Shown here: piece after piece, positions 24,636 through 34,299 of the stretch
Layout of the letters: the number at the start of each line of letters is the position of its first letter
Position numbering within the stretch: position 1 is the stretch's first letter
Assembly: GCA_040391785.1 (NCBI GenBank)
Contig: JBEBXH010000009.1
Coordinates: forward strand, 1-64,000
Direction of reading: 5' to 3'
Length of the DNA: 64,000 nt
Source: UBA5239 sp040391785
GTDB taxonomy: Bacteria > Verrucomicrobiota > Lentisphaeria > Victivallales > Victivallaceae
The notes under the pieces: model-generated
Database searches by the model: none
What the model saw: only the letters and a program-made list of their open reading frames with translations
What the model was told of the DNA's origin: nothing
Program-made: the position numbers and the translations under genes

Positions 24636-27380
24636 ATGCTTACAATCAAGTCCTCCGGTATGCTGTTGGCTATGGCGGCGGTGTTGTCCGCTGCTGCCGC
24701 GGAACCGGCGCTGACGGCGCAGATGGCGGCCAACGGCAATCATGGTTTCCGGCTTTTCCTCGACGGTATGCCGCTTTCGTACGGCAGCCGGATCAGTTGT
24801 GTGGCGCCGGGGTGGAAAGAGGCGTATTTCCGCAGTATTCCGTACCCCGGGCGCAGTCCTGTCAAATTCACGAAAGGGGAGGGGGCATTTACCCAGAGTA
24901 TTCCGGCAGTATCGGAAGCGGTGGCGGCGCTGGATGAATATTCGATAAACTACACCGGGAACCAGGCCGTGATCACCGCTGAAATTTCCCTGCGGCAGCC
25001 CAAACCGGCAGTCGTCGAACATTGCGCGCTGATCCTGAACCCCCGCATTCTCGCCGGGGCCGACTATCGGATCACCACTCCGGACGGCAAGGTCCAAAAC
25101 GGAATTATTCCGGCAGGCGAACCCGGTGATGCCTCGACCTCGCTTCTGCCGGATTTCACGCAGGCGGTGTTCAGCGGCAATGCCGGGGTGTTGACGGTGG
25201 AAGTGCTCGAGGGCGCACCGCTCTCGCTGGACGACCGCCGCGCCCGCAGTTTTTCGGCGTACGGCAGCTCGTTTCTTTTTCTCTGTACGGACTCGCCGGT
25301 ATCGATGGAGAAGCCCTGGCGGCAGGTTGTCCGGGTGACTTTTGCCAATCCCGTTCCGCAGCCGCCCCGGCAGCTTGCGGCCGCTACCCCGGTCGTCGGC
25401 AAAATTACCCGTTCCGCCACGGATTCCGCGCCGCCGTTTCCATTGCTGCCGATGCCTGCCAGATATCGCGAAAACGGCGAAAAATATCAGGTCAAATCCG
25501 GCGACCGCTTCATCGTCAGCGGCGGCCATGAGCGCCTGATGCGCCATGCGACCCGCCTGGCCGGCGACTGGCAGTTGAAAGCGGAGAACGGCACCGCCAA
25601 GTCCGAACGCGGAATCTTTGTCGACGTGGGGAGCGATCCCGAGGACGAATCTTACACACTCACCGTCAATGCTTCGGGTGCCATCCTGCGCGCCAAGGGG
25701 GAGCGGGGCGGATTCTACGGGCTCCAGACCCTGCGCGGGCTTGAGCACAACGGCGTATTCAAGGGCGCCGATATCGCGGATAGCCCCGATTTCAAGCTGC
25801 GCGCCATTCACGCCATGGCCGATTCCGGAGCCCGTGAGCACCTCGGCAACCTGATCGAAAAAGTGCTGGCACCGTTGAAAATCAACACACTGATTCTGGA
25901 ATGCCCGTATGTTCAGTGGGATGCGCTGGAGGGGCAGCACCATCCGCGCGGCATGACCAAGGCCCAGCTGGCGGAATTGCTCGCCATTGCCCGGGAAAAC
26001 TACATCGACGTTTACCCGCTGATTCCGACCATGAGCCATGCTGAATGGTTTTTCAATAACGGCAAAAATCTTGATATGCTTGATAATCCGAAGGATCGCC
26101 GTTCGTACAACTCGCTTCACCCCGGCGTTTACCCGTTGCTGACCCGGTTGTTCAACGAAGTGATCGAGGCGTTCGGCAACCCCCGTTATTTCCATATCAG
26201 CCACGATGAACTGATCGGAGATCATCCGGTGCATCCGGACGGGCGTCAGGCAGGGATTGCCAAGCTTTTTTATGATGATGTGATGTGGCACTACAATTTT
26301 TTCAAGTCGCGCGGCATCACCATGATGATGTGGCAGGATATGCTGGTCAGCAAACAGGAAACCAATCCGGTTTCGGTGGCGAATGCCCGCGGCGGCACGG
26401 AAAAACTGCGGGCCCGGCTGCCGAAGGATATCGTGATTTGCGTCTGGAACTATGACAATCGTCTGAAGGGTGAATTCCCCGAGGTCGACCGTTTCGCCGA
26501 GGATGGTTTCCCGGTGGTCGGCGCGGGCTGGCACAGTCGGGGCAATCTTGAGGCGCTCAGCCGTAAATGTTTCCGCGTCAAGGCCCAGGGGATGATTGAA
26601 ACGACCTGGCACAACAAATTTGGCAGCGAGTTGCTGATCCATACCCAGTACCGCCAGATCACGAGCTATGTCCGGGCCGCCTCGCTTTTCTGGAATTCCG
26701 CTTACTCCACGGAAAAATTCGACGCAGCCGGAGTGCTGGTGGATCTGCTGGCTTCCGACGGCCGAGCCGCCTCCGAAACTCTGGAGCCGCTGCCGTTGAA
26801 AGCCAATCTGGAACTTGCGTGCAACGAGGTCGATTTCTCCGCCGTTTCCGGCGATACGGTGACTAGTGCCGACGGGGTCGTTTTCGCCCTCGCACGGCAG
26901 GACGGCAAACTGGCGGGGTGTTCGGTGCGGAGCCTGCTCCATCCCGATCTGCCGGCCAAGGCCCGGATCCCGGTCAAGCGCCATTGCCGGAAACTTTATC
27001 TGCTTCATACCGCGCTCAATGAAACGCTGGATACCGAGGGGCGGACGGTGAAACTGGTGGTACGTTATACCGATGGTTCGCTCGATGCGTTTTATCCGCG
27101 CAACGCCATCGACATCGGTTACGGCGGCGTGCCGGCGTTTAAGGACGACGGCAAACCGGTGGCCCGGATTTATGAAGTGGGAACGCCCTTTGCGCCCTGG
27201 ACCCGGCTGCTGAACCATCGCAATGTTGTTTCCTGGCGGAACCCGAACGGCAAGACCGCCCGCTTGTGGTATCTGGAGTGGCAGAACCCGCACCCGGAAA
27301 AAGAGGTCGACCACCTCTTGATCGAAGCCCGCAACCATGCTTCCGTTTATGCGCTGCTGGCGCTCACGGCAGGGGAGTAA
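24636..27380 (+). CDS. GH20-like beta-hexosaminidase-type glycoside hydrolase, secreted
   Basis: A 914-residue protein with a signal peptide (about residues 1-22, ending AAAAEP). The middle has a GH20-like N-terminal segment with ERGGFYGLQTLRGL, then a TIM barrel in which YFHISHDELIGDHP (about residue 520) supplies the Asp-Glu pair that hexosaminidases use. The canonical H-x-G-G-D-E reads H-I-S-H-D-E. A C-terminal region follows with no obvious domain. The likely substrate is a terminal hexosamine or related sugar. It is 17 bases after the sialidase-like gene and 3 before the SGNH hydrolase gene. Confidence 0.78.
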   Translation: MLTIKSSGMLLAMAAVLSAAAAEPALTAQMAANGNHGFRLFLDGMPLSYGSRISCVAPGWKEAYFRSIPYPGRSPVKFTKGEGAFTQSIPAVSEAVAALDEYSINYTGNQAVITAEISLRQPKPAVVEHCALILNPRILAGADYRITTPDGKVQNGIIPAGEPGDASTSLLPDFTQAVFSGNAGVLTVEVLEGAPLSLDDRRARSFSAYGSSFLFLCTDSPVSMEKPWRQVVRVTFANPVPQPPRQLAAATPVVGKITRSATDSAPPFPLLPMPARYRENGEKYQVKSGDRFIVSGGHERLMRHATRLAGDWQLKAENGTAKSERGIFVDVGSDPEDESYTLTVNASGAILRAKGERGGFYGLQTLRGLEHNGVFKGADIADSPDFKLRAIHAMADSGAREHLGNLIEKVLAPLKINTLILECPYVQWDALEGQHHPRGMTKAQLAELLAIARENYIDVYPLIPTMSHAEWFFNNGKNLDMLDNPKDRRSYNSLHPGVYPLLTRLFNEVIEAFGNPRYFHISHDELIGDHPVHPDGRQAGIAKLFYDDVMWHYNFFKSRGITMMMWQDMLVSKQETNPVSVANARGGTEKLRARLPKDIVICVWNYDNRLKGEFPEVDRFAEDGFPVVGAGWHSRGNLEALSRKCFRVKAQGMIETTWHNKFGSELLIHTQYRQITSYVRAASLFWNSAYSTEKFDAAGVLVDLLASDGRAASETLEPLPLKANLELACNEVDFSAVSGDTVTSADGVVFALARQDGKLAGCSVRSLLHPDLPAKARIPVKRHCRKLYLLHTALNETLDTEGRTVKLVVRYTDGSLDAFYPRNAIDIGYGGVPAFKDDGKPVARIYEVGTPFAPWTRLLNHRNVVSWRNPNGKTARLWYLEWQNPHPEKEVDHLLIEARNHASVYALLALTAGE

Positions 27381-27383
27381 TAA

Positions 27384-28538
27384 ATGAAAAATCAGCTCTT
27401 GTTATGGACCGCGATTCTGTTTGGCGCACTTTCCGTCGCGGGCGAAAATGCGATCGAGAAAATCGACGCCAATTTCCGGGCGGCCCCCGTCAATGGTACC
27501 GAATATCATTTTTATGACGTCAACAGTGAACCGTTTGAGATCGAGGGATTTCCGTTTCGCGCGCCCGGCGAGAAGGGATTCCGGCGGCTGCCGGCGGATT
27601 TCACCGAACAGGATATCAATGCCGGGGCGCTCAAGCTCAATACCCACACCCCCGGCGGGGCGATCCGCTTCAAAACGAATTCTTCGCGCATTGCCCTGCG
27701 TGCCAAACTGCTTGACGCCACCGACATGAGCCACATGCCGCGCGCCGGCAGCGCGGGGTTTGATCTTTACCAGAAAATAAACGGTCAATTCATCCACATC
27801 AAGACCTTTCAGCCATCTCCGGTGGAGGTCAAGGGGGAAAAAGATTTCCTGCGCCTGGCCGTGACCCTGAAATCCGCGCCGGTGAATGAATTCCTGCTCA
27901 ATATGCCGCTGTACGGCGGGGCGGAGAAAATCGAGATCGGCCTTTTGCCGGGCAGCAAAACCGCCGGGCCGGAACCGCGGAAAATCAAGGATCCGATTCT
28001 GTTTTACGGTTCATCGATCACCCAGGGGGCGTGTGCTTCCCGGCCCGGCAATATGTATCCCTCCAGACTTTGCCGCGTGCTCGATGCCCCGCAGGTCAAT
28101 CTGGGGTTTTCCGGCGGGGCCAAGGGGGAACCGGCGGTCGCCCGGGCGATTGCATCTTTGAAGTTGACGGCGTTCGTTTATGACTACGATCACAATGCCA
28201 ATAACGAAAAGCACCTGAGCGATACCCACGAAGCGTTTTTCAAAATCATCCGGGCGGCCCAGCCGGAACTGCCGGTCATCATTCTCTCCCGCTGTGACAT
28301 CTGGCCGGAAAAAGGAAACGCCGCTTCGGATCTGCGCCGCCGCGACATCATCCGCCGGACCTATGAAAACGCGGTCGCGGCCGGGGATCGGAATGTCTAC
28401 TTCATCGACGGCACCGAGCTTTTCGGTGATGACGGCCGCCTTGACTGTACCGTCGATTGCGTCCATCCCAACGATCAGGGATTTTACCGCATGTACCGGA
28501 CGGTTCTGCCGGTTTTGCGGAAAGCGTTGAAACTTTAA
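27384..28538 (+). CDS. Secreted SGNH/GDSL-type hydrolase
   Basis: A 384-residue protein with a signal peptide (LLLWTAILFGALSVAGE). The N-terminal half is a beta-rich domain; the SGNH domain starts near residue 205 with ILFYGSSITQGACASRPG, the catalytic Ser in GSSITQG. DCVHPNDQGFYRM near residue 360 supplies the Asp-His. Such two-domain proteins often remove acetyl or other ester groups from glycans, which fits its position after the GH20-like gene. Confidence 0.87.
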   Translation: MKNQLLLWTAILFGALSVAGENAIEKIDANFRAAPVNGTEYHFYDVNSEPFEIEGFPFRAPGEKGFRRLPADFTEQDINAGALKLNTHTPGGAIRFKTNSSRIALRAKLLDATDMSHMPRAGSAGFDLYQKINGQFIHIKTFQPSPVEVKGEKDFLRLAVTLKSAPVNEFLLNMPLYGGAEKIEIGLLPGSKTAGPEPRKIKDPILFYGSSITQGACASRPGNMYPSRLCRVLDAPQVNLGFSGGAKGEPAVARAIASLKLTAFVYDYDHNANNEKHLSDTHEAFFKIIRAAQPELPVIILSRCDIWPEKGNAASDLRRRDIIRRTYENAVAAGDRNVYFIDGTELFGDDGRLDCTVDCVHPNDQGFYRMYRTVLPVLRKALKL

Positions 28539-28548
28539 TCCGGAGGAA

Positions 28549-29412
28549 ATGATTTTGGATATTTGCGTAACCACCGATTATGCCGGCTGGACCGGCTGCC
28601 CCAAAAAACCGCTGCGCCTGATCGCGGAAGCCGGGTTCAGCCATGTCCACTGGTGCCATCATTATAACAGCGATTTCGTCTATCAGTCGTGCGAGATCGA
28701 CGCCATTGTGAAATGGCTGCGCGAATACGGCTTGCAATTGCTCGACGTCCACGGCAGTTATGGACAGGAAAAACGCTGGTGGTCGCTGCGCGAATACGAA
28801 CGGCTGGCCGGCGTCGAACTGGTCAAGAACCGCATTGAGCTTTTTTGCCGTTTGGAGGGGACGGGGGCGGTGATTATGCATCTGCCGTATATCACCGTCG
28901 ATATAACTCCGGAGAATGAAGATATCCAGCGCCGGGAGTTCGAGGCGGTGCTGCGTTCGCTGGACGAAATCGTGCCCTACATGGAAAAACGGCGCGTCCG
29001 GCTGGCTTTGGAAAACATGCCAGACGATACCTGGGAATTGCTGGATGCCGCCCTGAAGCGTTATCCCGCCGCGACGGTCGGGCTCTGCTACGATTCCGGA
29101 CACGGCAATTTCGTCCGGAAAAACCAGTTTCCCGACGTGGAGCGCCACCTCGGCCGCCTCTATGCGCTGCACCTTGACGATAACAATGGCTACGAGGATC
29201 AGCACCAGCCGCCTTTCATGGGCAGCGTCGATTGGGAACGTATGGCGCGCATTATTAGGGCCTCCTGTTATCGCGGTCCCCTGAGTTTTGAAATCAGCAC
29301 CAAAGGTACGCCGTGCCATGTTCCCGGCTGGAATATTCCGGAAGCCGCCCAGCAGTCATTCCTGCACGATGCGTATGAGCGCTGCCGCAAAGTCGCCGAA
29401 ATGGTGCTATAA
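28549..29412 (+). CDS. Sugar phosphate isomerase/epimerase-like TIM-barrel protein
   Basis: A 287-residue AP-endonuclease-2-fold protein, related to xylose isomerase and hexulose epimerases. Metal-site regions include a Glu in RLALENMPDD, CYDSGHGN, LHLDDNNG and a Glu near SFEIS. The ATG at 28549 is only 2 bases from GGAGG; the in-frame TTG at 28555, 8 bases from it, is the better-placed start and would give MDICVTTDY. The substrate is probably the sugar released by the upstream glycosidases. Confidence 0.85.
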   Translation: MILDICVTTDYAGWTGCPKKPLRLIAEAGFSHVHWCHHYNSDFVYQSCEIDAIVKWLREYGLQLLDVHGSYGQEKRWWSLREYERLAGVELVKNRIELFCRLEGTGAVIMHLPYITVDITPENEDIQRREFEAVLRSLDEIVPYMEKRRVRLALENMPDDTWELLDAALKRYPAATVGLCYDSGHGNFVRKNQFPDVERHLGRLYALHLDDNNGYEDQHQPPFMGSVDWERMARIIRASCYRGPLSFEISTKGTPCHVPGWNIPEAAQQSFLHDAYERCRKVAEMVL

Positions 29413-29413
29413 T

Positions 29414-30241
29414 ATGACACACCAAATCATCGCCCTCGGTGAAGTATTATTCGATGATTACGGTGCTTACCGTCATCTCGGCGGTGCCGCCGCCAATTTC
29501 GCCGCCCATGCCGCCCAGCTTGGCGAAACTTCCTGTCTTTATTCGGCGGTCGGCCATGACCCGGACGGCGCGGAAATATTGAATCTTCTGCACGAATTCA
29601 ACGTCAAATGCGACTTCATGCAGCAAGTCGATTTCCCGACCGGAAAAGTATTGGTAAAAATGAACGGTAGCAGCCCCGAATACGAAATTGTGAAGAACTC
29701 CGCCTGGGATAATATGGAATACCGTGAAATTCCGCCGTGCGACGCGGTGTACTTCGGCAGCCTCGCCCAGCGTTCTCCACGCAGCCGGGCGACCATCCGG
29801 AAAATACTCATGGAGTCAAACGCATTCAAGATTTTCGACATCAATTTACGTCAGGATTTTTACTCAAAGGAAATCCTGAAATGGTCGCTCGAACAAACCG
29901 ATTTGTTGAAACTCAACGACGAGGAACTGCCGGTTCTCGCGGCAATGTTCGATCTTCCCTTCACGCAGGAAGATTTCCTGCGTCAGGTTTGCCGGCAATT
30001 CAACATTTCGATCGCCGTCGTCACTCTTGGGAAAAACGGCAGTACCGCTTACGCCGATGGCCAAATCCTGTCCTGCCCGGTTCCCCCGGCTAAAGTCATT
30101 AACACCGTTGGCGCGGGCGATGCCTTCTGTGCGGCCTTTGTGTCGTCGCTTTTGAACAGCGAGCCGCTCGAAACCGCCCAGCGAAAAGCGAACCAGCGCG
30201 CCGCCTGGGTCTGCGCCCACCACGAAGCCATTCCCTCTTGA
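29414..30241 (+). CDS. PfkB-family carbohydrate kinase
   Basis: A 275-residue kinase. LGGAAANFAAHAAQLG is the substrate-side motif, and NTVGAGDAFCAAFVSSLL is the ATP/anion-hole motif with the catalytic Asp. It is somewhat short for the family (about 300). The start at 29414 overlaps nothing and follows the isomerase stop by one base; a longer in-frame reading would overlap that gene. It probably phosphorylates the sugar produced by this operon, fructose or a related ketose. Confidence 0.9.
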   Translation: MTHQIIALGEVLFDDYGAYRHLGGAAANFAAHAAQLGETSCLYSAVGHDPDGAEILNLLHEFNVKCDFMQQVDFPTGKVLVKMNGSSPEYEIVKNSAWDNMEYREIPPCDAVYFGSLAQRSPRSRATIRKILMESNAFKIFDINLRQDFYSKEILKWSLEQTDLLKLNDEELPVLAAMFDLPFTQEDFLRQVCRQFNISIAVVTLGKNGSTAYADGQILSCPVPPAKVINTVGAGDAFCAAFVSSLLNSEPLETAQRKANQRAAWVCAHHEAIPS

Positions 30242-30300
30242 TCGACGGGCGCATCCCGGATTCTGGACGCCGCCGATGATATTTCCTGACATAATTGAAC

Positions 30301-30328
30301 TTGCATTATTGCACAGCGGTATTATATT
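30301..30328 (+). promoter_or_regulatory. Candidate promoter of the acetate-transporter operon
   Basis: TTGCAT (30301-30306), 16 bases, TATATT (30323-30328), ahead of the ATG at 30369 with AAAGG. Confidence 0.6.
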
Positions 30329-30368
30329 TAGTTTTTTCAACAAAATTATTTAATCCAAAGGTATTATT

Positions 30369-30935
30369 ATGTCGAATTCGTCTGCTCTTGATTTTTCGGC
30401 CAATCCCGCCCCGCTCGGTCTTTGTGGTTTTGGTATGACCACTATATTGCTCAATATCCATAACGCCGGGTTCGCACCGCTGGACAACACCGTTGTCGCC
30501 ATGGGGATTTTTTATGGCGGGATCGCCCAGGTTATCGCCGGAATCATGGAGTGGAAAAAGGGTAATACATTCGGCACGACGGCATTTACATCATACGGTT
30601 TTTTCTGGCTGACCCTCGTGGCCATCTGGTTCCTGCCGGCGATCGCTTCCGTCGCCCGGCCCACGCCGTTTACGATGGGCTGCTATCTGGCGCTGTGGGG
30701 CCTCTTTACCGCCGGCCTTTTTATCGGAACACTCAAAATCTCGCGCTCCTTGCAAGTCGTGTTTGCCTCCCTGACGGTTCTGTTTGCGCTGTTGGCGCTG
30801 GCGAATTTCTCCGGTAGTCATGGGGTGCATATCCTTGCCGGTTATGTCGGTATTTTCTGCGGCGCCAGTGCCTTTTATACCGCCATGGGACAGGTTATCA
30901 ACGAGGTTTTCAAGCGGAAAGTCATGCCGCTTTAA
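30369..30935 (+). CDS. GPR1/FUN34/YaaH (SatP-type) acetate/succinate transporter
   Basis: A 188-residue membrane protein with six hydrophobic helices. The family signature NPAPLGLCGFGMTT is at residues 12-25, and the acetate-channel-like FYGGIAQVIAGIMEW follows. These proteins move acetate or succinate with protons. It is 9 bases upstream of the second redox cassette, so uptake or release of a small organic acid may be linked to that enzyme complex. Confidence 0.92.
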   Translation: MSNSSALDFSANPAPLGLCGFGMTTILLNIHNAGFAPLDNTVVAMGIFYGGIAQVIAGIMEWKKGNTFGTTAFTSYGFFWLTLVAIWFLPAIASVARPTPFTMGCYLALWGLFTAGLFIGTLKISRSLQVVFASLTVLFALLALANFSGSHGVHILAGYVGIFCGASAFYTAMGQVINEVFKRKVMPL

Positions 30936-30944
30936 TATTTGATT

Positions 30945-32429
30945 ATGCAATACTCGACGATAAATGATCAATACGATGTGGCGGTGATCGGAGCAGGGGT
31001 GGTCGGTTGCGCGATTGCCCGCGAATTATCCGCCTATAAGTTGCAGACGGTTGTGATCGAAAAAGAACTCGACGTCGGGTTGGGGACCAGCTCCCGGAAC
31101 AGCGGGGTGTTGCATTCCGGTATCCATTATGCGCCCGGTTCGCTGCGGGCGGAGTGCTGTGTGAAGGGCAACCGGATGATGGCGAAAATCTGCCGCGAGC
31201 TCAATGTCAAGTGCAAATACACCGGCAAGCTGACCGTGGCACTGAACGAGGCCGAATTCCGGGCGCTCGACCGTTTGTATGAACAGGGCCGGAACAACGG
31301 CCTCGATGATCTGCGGATGATCGGCCCGGAAGAGATGGCTGCCCTGCAGCCCGGAATCGCCGGGCTCAAGGCCCTGTATACACCCAATACCGGAATCGTC
31401 GACCCGATCGGCTTGACGGTGGCGCTGGCGGAAAACGCCGTCGCCAACGGTACGCATTTTCTGCTGGGCAACGAAGTGACCGCCATCACCCGGGACTGCG
31501 CGGGATTCACGATCCGCACCGGCGAAGGCAACGTATTCAAAGCCCGGGTCATCATCAATGCCGCCGGGCTGAATTGCGCCGCAGTTTCCAAACTCGCCGG
31601 GATCGGCACGTACCACATTTACCCGTGCCGTGGCGAATATTTTGTTCTCGACAAAAGGCTGGGGGATCAGCTGAAACTGTTAATTTACCCGGTGCCGGGG
31701 CATGACTCGTCCGGCCTCGGAATTCACCTGACCAACACGGTCGACGGCAATATCCTGATCGGTCCGAGCAATGAATATATCGGCGACGGCGCGGATAACG
31801 CGACCACCGGCGAAGTTATGAAACTGCTGCTGAAAGAGGGCCGTACACTGCTGCCCGGACTGAGCAACAATGACTGCGTCCGGTCGTTTGCCGGTGTGCG
31901 CCCGAAGCAGACTTCGCCGCAAACCGGCGGATTCTCGGATTTCGTCATCCGCCACGAGCCGGAACAGCCGGGGCTGATTAACCTGATCGGCATCGAGAGC
32001 CCCGGCCTGACAAGCGCTCCGTATATCGCCGTGAAAGTGCGGGATATGGTCAATGAGATCACTCCCCTGGAGCCGAACGGAACTTTTGTCCCGGAGCTGA
32101 TGCGGCGGCCCGCTAAATTTGCGGAATGCACGCCCGAAGAAAAACAACAACTCATCCGCCGGAATCCCGATTACGGTTCGATCATTTGCCGCTGCGAAGA
32201 AATCCCCAAGGCGGAAATCATCGATGCATTGAAAAATCCGCTCGGCGCAAGGCTGCTGGTCAGTATCAAAAACCGGACGCGGCAGGGCATGGGCCGCTGT
32301 CAGGGCGGCTTCTGTACCCCCCGGTTATTTGAGGTGATCAAAGAAGTAACGGGATTGGAAGCCAATGATTTATTGCTCAAAAGCCGCAATTCGGTCATCT
32401 GCCGCGGCCACCTCAGGGAAGTTCAATGA
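30945..32429 (+). CDS. GlpA-like FAD-dependent oxidoreductase with C-terminal [2Fe-2S] domain (copy 2)
   Basis: A 494-residue paralogue of the protein at 14984-16420. The FAD motif is VAVIGAGVVGCAIARELSAY; the BFD-like Cys sites are IICRCE (about residue 415) and GRCQGGFC (about 450). A TTG two codons upstream could also start it; the ATG at 30945 is chosen but neither has a clear ribosome binding site. The substrate may differ from copy 1, since this one is grouped with an acetate-type transporter and no TrmB gene. Confidence 0.88.
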   Translation: MQYSTINDQYDVAVIGAGVVGCAIARELSAYKLQTVVIEKELDVGLGTSSRNSGVLHSGIHYAPGSLRAECCVKGNRMMAKICRELNVKCKYTGKLTVALNEAEFRALDRLYEQGRNNGLDDLRMIGPEEMAALQPGIAGLKALYTPNTGIVDPIGLTVALAENAVANGTHFLLGNEVTAITRDCAGFTIRTGEGNVFKARVIINAAGLNCAAVSKLAGIGTYHIYPCRGEYFVLDKRLGDQLKLLIYPVPGHDSSGLGIHLTNTVDGNILIGPSNEYIGDGADNATTGEVMKLLLKEGRTLLPGLSNNDCVRSFAGVRPKQTSPQTGGFSDFVIRHEPEQPGLINLIGIESPGLTSAPYIAVKVRDMVNEITPLEPNGTFVPELMRRPAKFAECTPEEKQQLIRRNPDYGSIICRCEEIPKAEIIDALKNPLGARLLVSIKNRTRQGMGRCQGGFCTPRLFEVIKEVTGLEANDLLLKSRNSVICRGHLREVQ

Positions 32430-33673
32430 TGGATAAGATTAAAAAAACATTGGTAATTATCGGCGGCGGCCCGGCCGGTCTGGCGGCAGCCAACGCCGCC
32501 CATCGGGCTGGGATCACAGACTTGCTGTTGATCGAGCGTGACAACCGGCTCGGCGGCATTCTCAATCAATGCATCCACGACGGTTTCGGACTGCATTATT
32601 TCGGTGAACTGCTGACCGGGCCGGAATACGCGGAGCGGCTCATGGAAGATTTTAATAGCCTCGAGCTCGAAGCCAAACTTAACACTACGGTCTTGAAGGT
32701 CACGGACGATCTGGAGGTGCATACGGTTTCACGGGAAGGATATGCCGTTTACAAGGCGGATGCGGTCATTGCCGCCTGCGGCTGCCGCGAGCGTCCGGCG
32801 GGAGCCATCGCGCTGCCCGGCAACCGGCCCGCGGGAATCTACTCGGCCGGCGCCTGCCAGCGAATGATGAACCTCGAAAACATCAAACCCGGCAGCCGGG
32901 CGGTTATCATTGGCTCCGGCGATATCGGTTTGATCATGGCCCGAAGGCTGACCTGGGAGAATATCCCGGTGGCGGCGGTGGTGGAGATCATGCCTTATTC
33001 CAATGGATTGGAACGCAACGTACAGCAATGCCTGAACGACTATGATATTCCACTGTATTTGAGCTCGACGATTAAAGAGATTCGCGGCAAGGACCGGATT
33101 GAAGGACTGACGGTTTGCCGGGTAAATGAGAAATTCGAGCAGGTGGCCGGCACGGAATTCGATATCGACTGCGATACGCTGCTGCTTTCGGTCGGGCTGA
33201 TCCCGGAAAACGAAATCATCGCCGGTGCCGGAGTCGAACTCTCTCCGCTCACCGGTGGCGCAGTAGTCAACGAACTTTTCATGAGTTCGGTACCGGGGAT
33301 TTTCTGCTGCGGCAACGCGCTTCATGTCCACGATCTCGCCGACTACGCATCAAAAGAAGCGGAGAAAACCGCCTGGGCCGCAGCCGCTTATATTGCCGGC
33401 AAAGCGACGAAGCCCAACGGCATCAAATGTTGTCCGCTGGAAGGAGTGCGTTACGTGAAACCGGATTATTTGAGTGGAGAGCGAGACGAAGAAATCGCCT
33501 TCCGGAGTACCCGGAAATTTGATCGGTGCAGCCTTGAACTCGTCGATGCCGAAGGCAGAATCATTGCGACGAAGCAGGTCAGGCACATATATCCTGCGGA
33601 AATGCAATACTTGACAATTAAAGCGGAAGATGTTGCCAAATGCGGCGGCCAGGTGGGGATCCGGATAAAATGA
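32426..33673 (+). CDS. FAD/NAD(P)-dependent oxidoreductase (copy 2 of cassette)
   Basis: A 415-residue paralogue of the protein at 16433-17689. It has LVIIGGGPAGLAAANAAHRA, a second nucleotide motif AVIIGSGDIGLIMARRLTWE, and VPGIFCCGNALHVHDLAD. Start and stop both overlap the neighbouring cassette genes by four bases, which indicates tight translational coupling of a complex. Confidence 0.88.
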   Translation: MMDKIKKTLVIIGGGPAGLAAANAAHRAGITDLLLIERDNRLGGILNQCIHDGFGLHYFGELLTGPEYAERLMEDFNSLELEAKLNTTVLKVTDDLEVHTVSREGYAVYKADAVIAACGCRERPAGAIALPGNRPAGIYSAGACQRMMNLENIKPGSRAVIIGSGDIGLIMARRLTWENIPVAAVVEIMPYSNGLERNVQQCLNDYDIPLYLSSTIKEIRGKDRIEGLTVCRVNEKFEQVAGTEFDIDCDTLLLSVGLIPENEIIAGAGVELSPLTGGAVVNELFMSSVPGIFCCGNALHVHDLADYASKEAEKTAWAAAAYIAGKATKPNGIKCCPLEGVRYVKPDYLSGERDEEIAFRSTRKFDRCSLELVDAEGRIIATKQVRHIYPAEMQYLTIKAEDVAKCGGQVGIRIK

Positions 33674-34023
33674 CAGAGAAAACACTTACATGCATTGTTT
33701 GCCCGCGCGGGTGTAAACTGACCGTGACAATCGGCGGCGCGGAACCGCACATCGTCGGCTGCGCCTGTGAAAAAGGCCGTAAATGGGCGGCCGATGAAAT
33801 ACTTTGCCCGGTACGGGTATTGACCTCCAATGTTGTCATCAAAGGCTCTGACTTTGAATTGCTCAGCGTGAAAAGCAGCGCCCCGCTGCCTTTCGAGACA
33901 TTAGCCGCGGCCCTGGAGGAGCTGAAAACCGTAACGCTACAGGCTCCGGTGAAATGCGGCGACGTCATCATCAAAGGCGTAGCCGGAACCGACATCGACA
34001 TCGTCGCCACCAGAAGCAGCTGA
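33670..34023 (+). CDS. DUF1667 protein (copy 2 of cassette)
   Basis: A 117-residue paralogue of the protein at 17693-18052: CIVCPRGCKLTV, a Cys pair in GCACEKG and LCPVRVLTSNVV. The ATG at 33670 overlaps the upstream TGA; an in-frame ATG at 33640 is less likely. Probable small subunit of the redox complex. Confidence 0.85.
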   Translation: MTEKTLTCIVCPRGCKLTVTIGGAEPHIVGCACEKGRKWAADEILCPVRVLTSNVVIKGSDFELLSVKSSAPLPFETLAAALEELKTVTLQAPVKCGDVIIKGVAGTDIDIVATRSS

Positions 34024-34129
34024 CTTTTCCCTGTTTGGTATCGTCCATAGCCAACAACAAATTTCGGAAAACGTTCGTAAATTATTCGATGGTACTTCAT
34101 GGTACCCGAAAAGGGGGCAGGCAAAAAAA

Positions 34130-34205
34130 TGGTGCTCCCTGAAGGACTCGAACCTTCGACCCGGTGATTAAGAGTCACCTGCTCTACCAACTGAGCTAAG
34201 GAAGC
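34130..34205 (-). tRNA. tRNA-Lys (anticodon CTT), CCA encoded
   Basis: The reverse complement folds as a full cloverleaf: acceptor GCTTCCT/AGGGAGC, D arm TA-GCTC-AGTTGGTA-GAGC, anticodon arm GGTGA-CTCTTAA-TCACC, T arm GAAGG-TTCGAGT-CCTTC, discriminator A and encoded CCA. The anticodon CTT reads the lysine codon AAG. A T run follows the CCA directly and may act in termination. Confidence 0.95.
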
Positions 34206-34227
34206 ACTTGAAAAGTGAATAGCTTTA

Positions 34228-34255
34228 AATATACTGAAGTTATCGCTTTTTTCAA
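34228..34255 (-). promoter_or_regulatory. Promoter of the tRNA-Lys gene
   Basis: On the minus strand TTGAAA (34250-34255), 16 bases, TATATT (34228-34233), about 23 bases upstream of the tRNA 5' end. Confidence 0.6.
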
Positions 34256-34299
34256 GCGGGAGTTTCACTTTTTTCGGAAAATTTATGATGGCTCCGCTG

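Noticed and set aside
24582..27338. Open frame of 918 codons antisense to the GH20-like gene
   Set aside because: It is the shadow of a GC-rich gene with a signal peptide and recognisable domains; the antisense product shows no motif.
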